Shown in pieces: positions 25,701 to 36,412 of a stretch of DNA of 64,000 nucleotides; position 1 is the stretch's first letter, and each line of letters begins with the position of its first letter. Source of the DNA: Blastomussa wellsi (Eukaryota > Cnidaria > Anthozoa > Scleractinia > Plerogyridae); the NCBI GenBank assembly GCA_947652115.1, contig OX393567.1, forward strand, positions 23,908,550 to 23,972,549. The letters are read 5' to 3'. The position numbers and the translations under genes were made by a program. The notes below the pieces were generated by a model that saw nothing but the letters and a program-made list of their open reading frames with translations, searched no databases and was not told where the DNA came from.

Positions 25701-28700
25701 GCAGAAAAAAGGAGATGCACAGTAAAGACAGAGGACGGACGATGGTGCCATTTTCCTTTTACCTATCTTGGTCAGGTTTACCACAAGTGCACCACATATC
25801 ATTATCATGCATCCTGGTGCTCAACTACAGAAGTATTCACAGGCAGATGGGGAGTCTGCAAAGGTAATGGTCCTTCAAAAATATCTTTACCAGTACTGGA
25901 CGTCATTGTGTCATTAAAACTATTGGATGTTATTTCTTCAGTTCTGCATTTAGAGCGTGGACTCGAGCAAAATGTACACTAACCTCTTTGCGAATTGGCT
26001 TTGAGAATTCCTCCAAAACTTTTCCAAACGTCCTTGTTTGCTGTGTTCCGTTATTTATTTGTTTGTTTATCTGTTTCTTTAGAGAAAGACAACAGCGCAG
26101 AAGACGAACGTAAGTTTCAGTCTTACCTGAATAAGCCTTAGCAGTAATTAGAAGCAATATATGAAACACCCAGCAAGTATATACTTAATTAGTACCCTGG
26201 CGACACAGGGGAAAAGCGCGCCGCGCATGTACATGACGTCACAAATATTGGAAGCAAAATTGTGAAGGTGGAAATCGAAAGTTTGATAAACATAAAACAA
26301 TGTACCGCTCGCAATCGTTTATTTGGGGATTACTTCTGCTCCATCATACCCTCGCTGCACTCCACGTTCGCCGCTTTGAAGTTCCTGTCCCTCTCAACCT
26401 TGGAAACGCCTGTGGAGGAGGTAATTTGAGTAGATTTCAATTCTAACTGTGCACTTGAAAATGGCTGTCTTTACTTGGCCTCTGATCAGACACTGATCCA
26501 ATAAAAAATAGTGATCGTTTTAAATATGGGTAGATCCGGGTCATTTCCGTGTATTTTAAGTCACAAACTCTTCGGATGAAAGTGTTTTGGCGTTGCATTT
26601 TATTTATGAATAAAAGGTGGAATAACCTTTTTCTTTTTGTATCCCTGAGGTACTGTTTAACCTTTTTGACTAACTTACTTTTTACTCTTTCAGAAGCTAA
26701 GGACTGCACCGTCAAGACAACAAGAGGGGAATGGTGCCATTTTCCCTTCACCTACAGAGGAGTGAAATATGAGGAATGCGCGAAGAAGGATTACTACCGA
26801 CCTTGGTGTAAAACCAATGATAAAAACAAATGGGGAGTCTGTGACGGTAACAGCTCACACCTTCATAATTTTGTTCAAAACTTCTTGTGACATCATATGT
26901 TACGTTACCTCGATAAGTTCTCAAACTGAGCCCGCGATCTGGTCATGTGATACTGGTCAGTGGATACCTCGATTTGACAGCTGTCAAATGACCATAACAT
27001 GGATATGCAATACCAAATATGTAAACTGATAAGGCTGACAATGTATTGACAAGGCATGGCTACCCCAATGGTCACCATGTCGTCGTCGTCGTCGTCGTAG
27101 GGCGCAATTTAGCGGGCAAAGGAGATCAAAGTTGTAATTTATCGTTAGGCATATAAAAGGCTTTTTCCTTGCTAGTGGGTTTGATATTATATTACGGGGC
27201 ATCAAAACTGATAAAATGAAATGGTGAGCTCTTCAACTTAAATCATTTCCCAATCATAAGTATATTTCGTTAATTTAGACAGTAGAACTAAGTGTGCGCA
27301 TCAGTGTAATTAACTCAGTACAGAACACCTGAAGAATTTCTTGTCTTTCAGGAAAAGAACAGGAGAAAGAAGAGCAAGGTAGGTTTTAATAAGTTTGAAA
27401 ATAATAATTACTATAACAATGTTCATCTCACCAAGCTAGATAAAAGTGATCAAGTGATTTAGTGATTAACTTTTCATCTATAATCATACTGGTATCTCAT
27501 GTATGTTTGCGCTTAGCCTGCAGTGTAGGCGGATTTTGGCGGTGCGAGTGGATATTCCCATCGGTTTTTCAGGCCGCCATCTTGAAAACAGTAGAGAGTT
27601 GGGGAGAGGCAAAAAGTTTACCAAGCCAGTGGGAGGGAGAAAGTTTATTTTCCCTTCCCCGCCCCTAGGCCTGTCCTGCGTTCTCGCCCAAATCCTCCCA
27701 GTCTGGAGCGAATCCAAAATGGCGGCGAAAGATGAAAACCGGCTAGTTAAGCGTGAATCACGCGCGCACGTTTTCCCGCGCTTTGAGTCAGCTACGTGTA
27801 ATTACTTCGAGTTTGATTATATTGGTTACTGGATTGTCTCAGTCCTTTGTGATTGACCAAAGTAATTGCGTGCTTTGGTTTTGGTTCTACGACACTCACA
27901 CTTGCCTAATATAGAAAGAATATTAATCTGTGATGACGATCACGTGCTATCTCTTCAGGACCCGTAGGACTGGACTGGAACAAGTTGAAGGAAACACTTA
28001 ATCCTGGATTTGACTGGGAAGCGGCTGTACAAGCAGCCCTGAAAACTGAAGATTCTTTGGAAGATGTATGTGTTTTGCCTTTTTATGTTTATAATTGTAT
28101 GGCTTCCAAAAAGATCGAAAGTAACGGAGTTCGATTAAAACAACACGGTATTCCCCCAGATATAAAAATAAGCTGTTTTTGGAACACCTGCTGCCATTAC
28201 GACACATAGCGATAATATCGACCTTGGCACTACATTATTTTTAACTTTTAGGCCATAAATCAAGGTCGTATCTACGCTCTGCGTTACGAGTTGTGTGACG
28301 ACATGGTCCGATCACCGGACCTGACAGATGATGATTCTCGAAGGGACATGTGGGACCTCTTCTCTCCCATTGCTCTTTTTGCATCTGCTAAAGTTGGTCG
28401 AGATAATGAACTTGTGCCGATTGCCATACAAATGGACTACAAACCAGGTTGGCTGATATATATTAGGGTAATTTTGTTTTAAATTCCAGATTGTACTTGG
28501 AGATAGGTTCACCCGTATCATGCTTTAAACTAGACAAGCAGGTACATAATTATACACAACGTCATACATAGAGCTCAATCAGAACATACTGAAGTTCAAC
28601 TTACCTCGACAAGGAATACTTAAAGGAGCTACGTCACGAGATTTCGAGTAGTTTCTTCGACAACCATAATTACTAATTAATTAGGAAACCTAAAAATATT

Positions 28701-31700
28701 AGGGGGGTAAGTTTCTAAAGAAACTGCGGTGCTGCGTCGGTGGGAAGTATAACAATATAATTTGGGTTTATCAACTGGGTTGATAATGTGAATTGTCCAC
28801 AGTAAAGAGATTCGAGAGCTGACGTTTCGAGCGTTAGCCCTTCGTCGTCAGCTCTCGAATCTCTTTTCGGAAGCCAATTCACATTATCAACCCAGTTGAT
28901 AAGACCAAATTATATTCCTAAAAATATTAGATTGCTAAGGAAGAAAAACACCGAAGGAGTGATACTAAGCCAAAAAAGAACAACGATGGCTGAGGATGGA
29001 AATATTGGCTGTCCTTTTCCATAAAACTTAAAATTTTTGCTGTTCGTTAGTGGCATGTAGGACATATAGTTGTATAATTGCTGGTATTAATTTATGCTTA
29101 CTTTTAAACTTTCCGGTTTACTGCCTGACCGACAACTCTGTTTCTCCCAGATTCCATGGTGTACACACCTAAAGATGGCGACAACTGGTTGATGGCTAAA
29201 CTTAACGTTCAAATCACGGATTTAATATACGCACAAATTGTTGAACACCTCGCCAAGGTATGAACTGTTTTTTTCCATTGATTGTAGTAACCAGTGATGC
29301 ACGATGTAACTGCAGATTTATTAAAGTGTGAGATGATATTCTCAGCGCATTTCCAATTTAAGCAGTTGGAATAAAGAAGCCTGAAAAATCAAGGCTTTAA
29401 CGCGATTCGAAGCCTCTGCGATGCGAGCCACTATGTAGTAATTAATGTGTAGTAATTTTCTCAATTGACTGCTGAAGTTTTTTTGCCTTTGGAGATGCGT
29501 GCAACTGTAATGAAATCTGATTGTTACCTTTTACCTGGTTTCAGGTCCATTTCTTTATGGAGCCATTCTGCGTCAGCTTAAAACGCACCTTGCCGTCTTT
29601 GCATCCACTTAATCAAATGCTAAAGTATCACTGCCGTGAGGTGATTATCCCCAACACGCTTGGAGCTCCATCTCTAATGAACGAAGAGCAGTTCATGGAC
29701 CATCTTTTTGCATGTGGAAACGATGGAGCAATGAGGCTACTTCGAGATGCACATCCATTATCCACATGGGAAGTGACAGATTTCAGACGAAACATCAAGG
29801 TACAGCTTGCTTTACCATAACGAGCTAATGAACTATTTAACAATTAATAGAGGGGGTAAGTTTCTAAAGAATGCCTACTGTAAACGAGGCTTGTCTGCCT
29901 GTCTGTCTGTCTGTCTGTCTGTCTCTCTGTCTGCCTGTCTGTCTGTCTGTCTGACTCTCTGTCGTCCTGTCTCTCTGTCTGTCTGTCTGTCTGACTGACT
30001 CTCTGTCGTCCTGTCTGTCTGTCTGCATGCCTGCCTGCCTGTCTGTCTGTCTGTCTGCCTTCTTTCTCTTGATTACATATTGAACATTTAAATTTCTTTT
30101 ACTTTGTAAGAAACGCGGGCTGGCTGACAAAAACCTCCTTCCATACCTTCCTTACCGAGATGATGGCGTAAAAATCCTGGAAGTTATTGAGCATCTGGTT
30201 GAGAATTACGTGAACTTGTAAGTTTTTTTTCACAAATGTAATAATTTGTCTTTTAGTGATATAACTCAAAATATTTAAGTAGAAAATAATTGCTGCAAAA
30301 TATTTTATTGTGCTTTTTTAATCACCTTCAAATGTCTTGACCCACCATCTTGGTTCCTTTGACTTCTGCATTCGACACAACTACCGTGAACTCGTCGCTG
30401 TTGAGTTCTGCAAAAAGCGCAGCGTTTCCTCTTTTTCTCTTTTTTCAACAATTTCCATGCAAGCTGTAAGTTCGTTAACGGAACACCTAGGGTCTAGAAG
30501 TTTATTTGCGGGGCCGTTACAGCTGGAAACCAGAGAAAATGTTTCCTCCTCGTTCATTTTTTTCTCAGCATCGCGCAATTACGTCATTAATTTTGTGTGC
30601 CGATGCACTTTTCAACCGTGAACATTAGCCAATGAGCGGGCAGTTCTGGTAGTTATGGGAAAATCTTAGCTTGCCTCATTCACTGGTCTGTGCCAGTGGA
30701 CTCCTCTGGCCGTCCCCAAATTGTGAGCATGCGCAGAGTACTCGTTCTTTAATTTTCAGCCAATCGGATTGGTCAGATTTAACAATGAGTCCTTGAATCG
30801 CGTGTCTTGCGGCGTTCCAGAGATCTCGATCACTCGCGCAGACCAGAAAGATCTTGGGCTCGCCTGCAAGGGACAGCATTCGTAAAGCCGAGAGAGCCAA
30901 CTGGTGAATATTTAGCACAACGATTTTCGCTGCTGTGATCTATTACTTTTTGTCTATTAGGTATTATAAAGAGGATAAATACGTAAAGGAAGACGTTGAG
31001 CTTCAGGCATACCTCAATGAAGTTTCTCTTAACGGAACTGGACCAAACGGAGGCATTGGAAGGGTAAATGTGAAGAGGAATGCAAGAACATACTCAGCTA
31101 GATTGCACTTGTAATATTAGCCTGCAATGCCGTTGCAAGCGTAATTATTTGGCACGTCACCAGTGCAAAACGACCATTCGTTCGCGGTTATGGCCCCCAT
31201 TTGGATGAGTGAACGCGCAGAGGACTGGAGCGATCCCACTCCGTTCCTTTCCTCTTCCCGTCAAGCATCCAAGATGGCGGCATAATGACGGAAAACACGG
31301 TCGATCGAGCGTTCGGCACAAAGTAACATCTGCACTGTAGGGTAATTGTAATTTGCGCTGCGTTTATTTTTCTTTCTTGTTTTTGAAGGGAAACTACATA
31401 AACTCTCAAGACTTTAAATAAAAAAAATGAAAAAAAAAAACATTACTTCCTCAGGGATTGGTGCTCAAATCTTTTGAATGAGGTATCATGTTCTTTGGGA
31501 TCTACCAAAAACGTTATCCAAAAATAGAGCTATCGTCCTGAAAGTCGATGGTAATATATATATTATAATTTTCAAGGGTTCAGGGAAACCTGTTCGACGC
31601 GTTTCTGTCCATTGTATTTTCAACAGATTCAAGGTTTACCTGCCAGTATTGATTCGAAAGAAGAACTCTGTGACATTGTGAGTCGCATCATCTCTCACGT

Positions 31701-32394
31701 GACGATCCAGCACGCCGCGGTTAACTACGAGCTCTCAGATTATGCTGAATACATTCCCAACCTTCCGACTAAACTGTACAATGACACCCGAGTGGAAGAA
31801 GGGGAATTCTCTGTGTACAGGCTGCCAAACAGACTGACTTCTGCTGTAAGTTGATATGCCAGCCTCTTAATTAAGAAGAACTTGTTCTAAGCTTGTTCTA
31901 ACTTCGGCTTCTGTAACATGAAGTGGCTAGGAGTATTGCCACTGACCTCTGGATGTAATGTTTTCCTTCGCACGTTACCATATATTCAGTTAGGTTGCCA
32001 CCGGCAACAATTGACCGGTAGTCATTTATACTCTTGGACTTGGGCTCGAACCCAGACCTTTCGTTCTGGAGTCCAGCTCTCTAACCATTAGGCCACTGCG
32101 CTTTCCAGAAGGAAAGGGATCTGCTGTCATTTGATACCACATGACCTAATCTTTATGACATTACTTTTCGATTTTCCTTTGTAAAAGCTAGTGACCAGCA
32201 AGAAAATTTACGTTTTTTCGGAGAGGTTAAATAAAAGTTATTTCAATAACAACAACAGCAACAACAACAACAGTAGCAACAACAGCAACAATTTCTGCGC
32301 ATTTCTCTTTCACGCTATCTCAATACATATATCTTATTAGACATTTTGTTGTGTAGTATCGCTGAGTAATTTTACAAGTTGTGCCAACAAAACA

Positions 32395-32429
<35 letters not shown>

Positions 32430-32778
32430 TTCAAATTGTTATGTCCGTGCCGGCGAATGTCCGCGTGATATATTTGTACTAAACGAACCACGGTTAGATA
32501 ATAAGGAGTACTATTAGAGATCGGCTTGTTTTTATTGATTTCAGATGGAGGCCAGCTTCAGTAACTCTTTGGCAACATTTCGTTACGATTCCTTGTTTGA
32601 CTACGGAAACGAGCTTGAGGATAGCAAGGCTGTGAATCTCGTCAATGGCTACTTTAGTTACCTATTGCATGTCGTTCAGCCTCACATGCAGGAAGAGAAC
32701 CGCAAACGTGAGGAAAATGGTGACCTGACCTATCCATATCTTATTCCAAGATGGCTGCCGAATGGCATACATACCTAG
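16655..32778 (+). CDS. LOX-A: secreted lipoxygenase with two inserted FN2 domains
   Basis: Exons: one of four alternative first exons (16655-16710, 20053-20108, 20487-20542, 20921-20976), then 24164-24512, 25060-25198, 25705-25863, 26083-26109, 26694-26846, 27352-27378, 27959-28065, 28252-28447, 29151-29257, 29545-29799, 30111-30217, 30961-31063, 31627-31845, 32545-32778. All phases agree; 745 residues. Lipoxygenases add O2 to polyunsaturated fatty acids using a non-haem iron. Core signatures are FTQQRLAGSNPMSIKRV; His437, 442, 460 and 469 in the H-x4-H-x17-H-x8-H motif; and IQHAAVN with His624 and Asn628. Gly480 sits at the Coffa stereo-site. The last residue is Thr745, not Ile. FN2 domains lie at about 186-233 and 248-293. 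There is a signal peptide and no visible PLAT domain. Substrate and product position cannot be read from sequence. Confidence 0.88.
16711..19867. other. LOX-A alternative first intron / upstream region
   Basis: No supported coding exon. It holds a tandem 111-bp duplication (18741-18932) and a short AAT run at 19676-19692. The open frames at 17549 and 18388 lack any recognisable protein features. Confidence 0.45.
18741..18932 (+). repeat. Tandem duplication, 111-bp period
   Basis: Starts of the two units (CAAACAAATTCGCGCTCTCTG at about 18742 and 18853) and their ends (GGTGGCCACACTAAGG ... TCGCGCTGTA) match. Both contain a GAATGGCTAA/GATTGGCTAA segment resembling an inverted CCAAT box. Possible duplicated control sequence or simple local repeat. 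Confidence 0.7.
20053..20108 (+). CDS. LOX-A signal-peptide exon, repeat copy 1
   Basis: Encodes MKILIVLLSVIGSLLTTS plus the first two bases of an Arg codon, then a GTATGA donor. Splicing to 24164 completes TTSR-YASAVSC. Hydrophobic core and small residues at the end are typical of a cleaved signal peptide. Confidence 0.7.
20487..20542 (+). CDS. LOX-A signal-peptide exon, repeat copy 2
   Basis: Identical to copy 1 in sequence, reading phase and donor site, 434 bases downstream. Could serve as an independent first exon because its own upstream leader is copied too. Confidence 0.65.
20921..20976 (+). CDS. LOX-A signal-peptide exon, repeat copy 3
   Basis: Identical to copies 1 and 2; it is the copy closest to exon 2 (3.2 kb away) and so the default guess for the main transcript. 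Confidence 0.65.
21971..22796. mobile_element. Nested fold-back DNA element with about 195-bp inverted arms
   Basis: The left arm, about 21971-22170, reappears inverted at 22600-22796: GACACAGCGT/ACGCTGTGTC at the inner edge, ACGTCTATAATTTTGACACA-type sequence, and CACGTTGAAAT/ATTTCAACGTG. Within the spacer a second inverted pair, 22438-22461 (GCAATAGACCACAAGTTTCT...) and 22568-22591, encloses a CTGCGGCTCGTGATT core. No transposase frame, so non-autonomous. Confidence 0.7.
22868..23815. repeat. Diverged direct repeat pair in the LOX-A first intron
   Basis: 22868-22945 and 23745-23815 share TCATGCTCCAACA, AAAATCTG, TGAAGAG.CGTAGGGCAA and CCCGCTTG. They flank the retrotransposon scrap and probably belong to one interspersed family. 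Between them a TAGGTTTGTACGCAGAC segment at about 23450 resembles a SINE tail. Confidence 0.5.
23006..23206 (-). pseudogene. Non-LTR retrotransposon remnant (end of reverse transcriptase ORF)
   Basis: The frame contains NSFSYSGATLWNSLPRDAR followed by a short FKRLIRF segment. That S-[FY]-x-W-N-S-L-P pattern closes the reverse-transcriptase ORF of many animal LINE-type elements. Only the last 60 or so codons remain. It lies in the LOX-A first intron on the opposite strand. Confidence 0.65.
25216..25476. mobile_element. MITE with about 115-bp near-perfect inverted arms in LOX-A intron
   Basis: The left arm (GGGTACGCTTCTTTACAAAAATCC onwards, to TGCATCAAAGGAACCGAAGAATCC) is mirrored by 25348-25476 (GGATTCTTCGGTTCC to AAAGAAACGCACCC). 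Only a few bases separate the arms. No coding capacity. The near-identity of the arms suggests a recent insertion, just after the exon ending at 25198. Confidence 0.8.
25705..25863 (+). other. LOX-A first FN2 exon
   Basis: Phase 1-1 exon encoding CTVKTEDGRWCHFPFTYLG, then KCTTYHYHASWCSTT and WGVCK. This is the complete FN2 pattern with four Cys, G-x-W-C-x-F-P-F-x-Y and W-C. FN2 domains bind collagen or gelatin and other ligands in known proteins; the ligand here is unknown. Confidence 0.85.
26694..26846 (+). other. LOX-A second FN2 exon
   Basis: Phase 1-1 exon with CTVKTTRGEWCHFPFTYRG, ECAKKDYYRPWC and WGVCDG. It is flanked by two 27-bp micro-exons (26083-26109, 27352-27378) that encode acidic linkers EKDNSAEDE and KEQEKEEQ. 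Confidence 0.85.
28710..28915. repeat. Interspersed repeat with hammerhead-like core, copy 2
   Basis: Near-identical to 13005-13145, but it continues as an inverted copy of itself: GAGATTCGAGAGCTGACG at 28806-28823 mirrors CGTCAGCTCTCGAATCTC at 28836-28855, and GTTATCAACCCAGTTGAT-type sequence returns at 28885-28905. It sits in a LOX-A intron. Confidence 0.65.
29888..30060 (+). repeat. (CTGT)n microsatellite in LOX-A intron
   Basis: Long run of CTGT/CTGC tetranucleotides with minor interruptions. The open frames reading TDRQ repeats through it are products of the repeat, not genes. Confidence 0.95.
32025..32112 (-). mobile_element. tRNA-like SINE head in LOX-A intron
   Basis: The minus strand reads AGTGGCCTAATGGTTAGAG (A-box region), GGACTCCAGAAC (anticodon-loop-like) and GGTCTGGGTTCGAGCCC (B box). 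No matching acceptor stem is apparent, so it is taken as a tRNA-derived SINE head or tRNA relic. Confidence 0.5.
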
Positions 32779-35700
32779 CACGTTTTCGATCCGTTAGATC
32801 AGCGCATGAGTTACAAGCAGCGATCTAAGAGGGTATAACACTAAGGGTGTAGTTTCTTAAAAACTTAGTTGTTAAGCAAGTGAGAATCTTTGCAAAGCTG
32901 TAGAGGAAACAATATTCATTGTGTAGCTTATACAAGCAGTTTGAAAAGAAATTAAACTTGCCTTTTTATTAGTTCATCCGCCATCTACGCAATCTAGGAC
33001 TTTTATGGTCTCTCCGTTGTTTTTGGCTTAAACAAGAAATTACAGTATGAAAGTGACCTGACCTGGCCACTCTCACGCCCAGCTGTCAGTCAAGCATCAA
33101 AGAAAGTAAACAGCTGACAAACAACTCGCGCTTTTTCTCAACAGTTACTGAGAAAATGCGTTTCACTTTCTTTTTTCTGTTAGCAAGCTATATATTATGT
33201 TAGTCCAAGTTTTGGTTTCATGAGACTTTGAAGCGCGTTAGTTTGCAGGACGCTTTACTCTACGGATCTTCAAAACACGAGATGAATGCAAGAGTGAAAA
33301 TTTGCATTTCGGGTCAGAAAGGTGTGAGATTTTAAGCTTAATATTGAGTCAATTCGTATGAAAGTTGGACACCAAAAATATCTCGGAGAGATCTGTTTTT
33401 CGGAAGCATAAAATCATACCCCCACCCCCTCATGTTTTGCAACGTTTACCTGTTATTCTTTTATGGCCAAGTGAATATGTGATAAGAACCCATACACCAA
33501 GAGCTGCAAATTAAGCTACTGATTAGGGATATACCCAGAAAAAACAAGGAAAGAGGTATCTGTGATATCTTGTATATCTGCTGTGGTGATTTTTGACATA
33601 CCCCAAACAATACCTTTCAAATGGTATATTACTTGTGGTCTTTGAATCTACTGTTACCATTTTAGAAAAAGACAGAATTTTAAAGAGTTAAGGAAAAATT
33701 GTTTTTCAGAGGACATTTTGAAGTAACTTTTCACACCTACTGGTGGACTCGACTGCCAGTTACCAGATCGTGAAATTTCGTGACTAGGTGAATCCTACCA
33801 TCCTACAACCAATATTCGAAAACGGCAAGCCTTAGGTTTTAAAACTGCCGGCTGAATGGTTGCATTGAACAGCTCTGATTATAACGAAACAGACATGGAT
33901 TTAAAGATGCATACCATTTAAAATTGTCCGCAACTCAAAGGTTCTCATCCTCACAGCTATATCAGCATTAAAGGGACACTGTCATGCCTGATATATCATA
34001 TTTTAATAACTATGGCCTGTAGCTTGCTGTAATTGTGCTTTATTGTCTTGCAATAGAAGGAGAAAAATGCTAAAAATGGTGAAAGCACAGAAATATCAAC
34101 TAAGAAGAAAAAATAACTATTCAAAATTTCACCAGAATTTCAGCTTTGATTTTTTGACATCCTGTCCAGAAATCAAATTTGATGGATTGCAATCCACTTA
34201 TATCCTTGCGATCGATTCTATAAAGTACTTCCCCAAAATATCTGTTCTATCTTGTTCTGTGGAATCTTTTTATCAAATTTGTTCGTGCATTTGGTGGCAT
34301 TTGGCACAATAATTGTTATGAAGAAGCTGAAAGACAACCGCGTATCACAATAGGTCATTTCCACTTTTGCCTCAGTGTCAAAACGAGTCTAAGTGCAAAA
34401 ACATTGATATGAAAATGTGTTTTAAGTGCTTGTTCGTTTTCATGCAAAGCAAACTCATTTTCATATGAATGGTTTCGAATTTGGACTCGTTTTGAAACAG
34501 AGGGAAAACGGAAGTCGGAAATGGCCTATAAGTTGGATTGCATGCATGATATTGGTTGCTTATTTGCATATATCAGGATGTATATAGATTTATTTGCAGA
34601 TATTAGTAACACTGAGAAACCCGTACCTCGTCTCGAACGCTGCAGGAACCTTTGCAGTGGGAGAACAAGCCACAAACGTGACAATATCTTATTTTACTTG
34701 TGCATGATAACATGCGGAACTTTTTCATTATCTTAGCCAGGTAGGTCGGGATCACATAGTTATTACTCGACCTTCCAATTTTGTGGGTGACTACATCAAT
34801 AATACGCTAATAGGCTAAAATAGGTTTCCCGATTTGCCTTTGCCATATCTGCCTCTCAGGCTGGCCGTTCGCGACAGGGGAATCGAAAATGTCTGGGCTT
34901 CACTCTGCTTTCAGCCGGAATTTCTTGGGAAGCTTGTCTTTCGTTGGCATGTTCAATCTTTTTTCCCAATTTTCAACGATTCAAAGTAACAGCACGTGCA
35001 GTCCCGGGTGCTGTTGATGCAATTTTATTATCACAGAGGACTTTAAACCCCGAGACTGTTTGGAAATTCGAAAATCTTTCAAATTGCCCCACGGTTCAAA
35101 TAGACCTGGGAGACTATCGTGTTAGATGGGCAGGAATACTCACCGGCGTTTAAGATAGGGATGTTTAACTGCGGTTTGTTCTGGAGGAAACGCCAAATGA
35201 ATGTTTTTTTTTTAAATATTGCACGTAGAGGAATGAAAAACAAAAGTAAAAAATAAAGAAACCGCTGTCATACTGTAATGATTGTTATGATCAATATGAT
35301 TACTAGCTTTGAAATTTCGTTGAAGAGGGATCGAATCATCCATGGCAATGTCGGTTTCTTATATATAAAGTCACGTCGACAGCTCCGTTTGATGGTTTTT
35401 AAAGAGTGATGTCTTTTCAGGGGTCAAATTAAGCTCCCTCAGGTCTCCTTTATGGGTTTTTAAAATTATCCCAACATGAATACTCTGTTTTACAGGGTGC
35501 CAGTTAAATATCGTCTAACAAGGAAAGACATTTCACGTTTTATTTTGTCTTTCGAGATGTAATCGTTATGGTGGAAAATATGGCAAAAATGATTCATGTT
35601 ATTTCTTTCAGATAATTGATATCGCTAGTTTGCGCAGGGGAAGAATAAGAAGAAAACACATAAAGGATGACTTGAATACGGATTTCTTTGACTCGAGTGT

Positions 35701-36274
35701 TGCATTGTTTTCGATGAGTTTGAGAAAGCAATCATTATGGTTTAAATTCGTCTAAGGGCAGTGATATGGCAATCGAACTTGTCCTCTTTGTTACGAACAA
35801 TAGACGTTTGCTACAGTGGTCATTTTGGTTTCTATTGTTTTGAAAGACATTATGGGATGCCATCTCAGGGGGAAGATTTATATGAATTTGCACCCTTGGG
35901 CACCCTTAAAGCTGGTTGACAATAGAATTAAAGACAACTGCCGTATTGGTGAAAAGGTTTTTCTTTGCGCCGACAAAATTCTGGGCGTGTACTAGAACCA
36001 GGAACACCAATTTAATGGCATTTTATGGTATTTCTGGTGTTCCGTGTTTTGTGGTGCTCCGGTATTTCGGTGTTCCAGTGTTCCTTAGTACATGTCAAAA
36101 TTCTCATACATTTTTCTTTAATACTCTTAGACGTTGTGCTTCGTTTTCAAATGCTAATTTGATAACGATAAGCGTTTTGTAATTGTATCAGCGCAGACGA
36201 AAGGCTAAAAGGCTCACAACTACGTGGAATGGACCTCGATTTTGGTTTATCAAAAATGAAGACACCAACAAGAT
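32779..36274. other. Convergent intergenic region between LOX-A and LOX-B
   Basis: Holds both 3' UTRs and repeats but no supported coding exon. ATTAAA at about 32951 is a possible LOX-A poly(A) signal. 33970-33990 (AAGGGACACTGTCATGCC) resembles the ends of MITE families seen at 48571 and 51300. The frame at 34043-34312 has no recognisable domain. Confidence 0.5.
35988..36096. repeat. GGAACACC-family repeat, short copy
   Basis: GTACTAGAACCAGGAACACC, GGCATTTTATGGTATTTCTG and GTGTTCC runs, ending TTAGTACATG, match the larger fold-back at 56360-56549. Confidence 0.7.
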
Positions 36275-36280
36275 TTTATT
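36275..36280 (-). terminator. LOX-B poly(A) signal
   Basis: AATAAA on the minus strand about 135 bases after the LOX-B stop codon (36413-36415). Confidence 0.5.
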
Positions 36281-36412
36281 TTGAACAATTTTAATAACTT
36301 TAGTTGTAAGGACACGGGTAGCGTTACATACAGCGCAAGCTTGAATAGAAGTCACGGTCACTCTGGAAAAATGTTGTGCTCATATTGCATGCGCAGAATC
36401 GAATGTAACAAG

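Noticed and set aside
29807..30130. Overlapping frames with TDRQ / SVCLS repeats
   Set aside because: They are the translation of a CTGT microsatellite inside a LOX-A intron.
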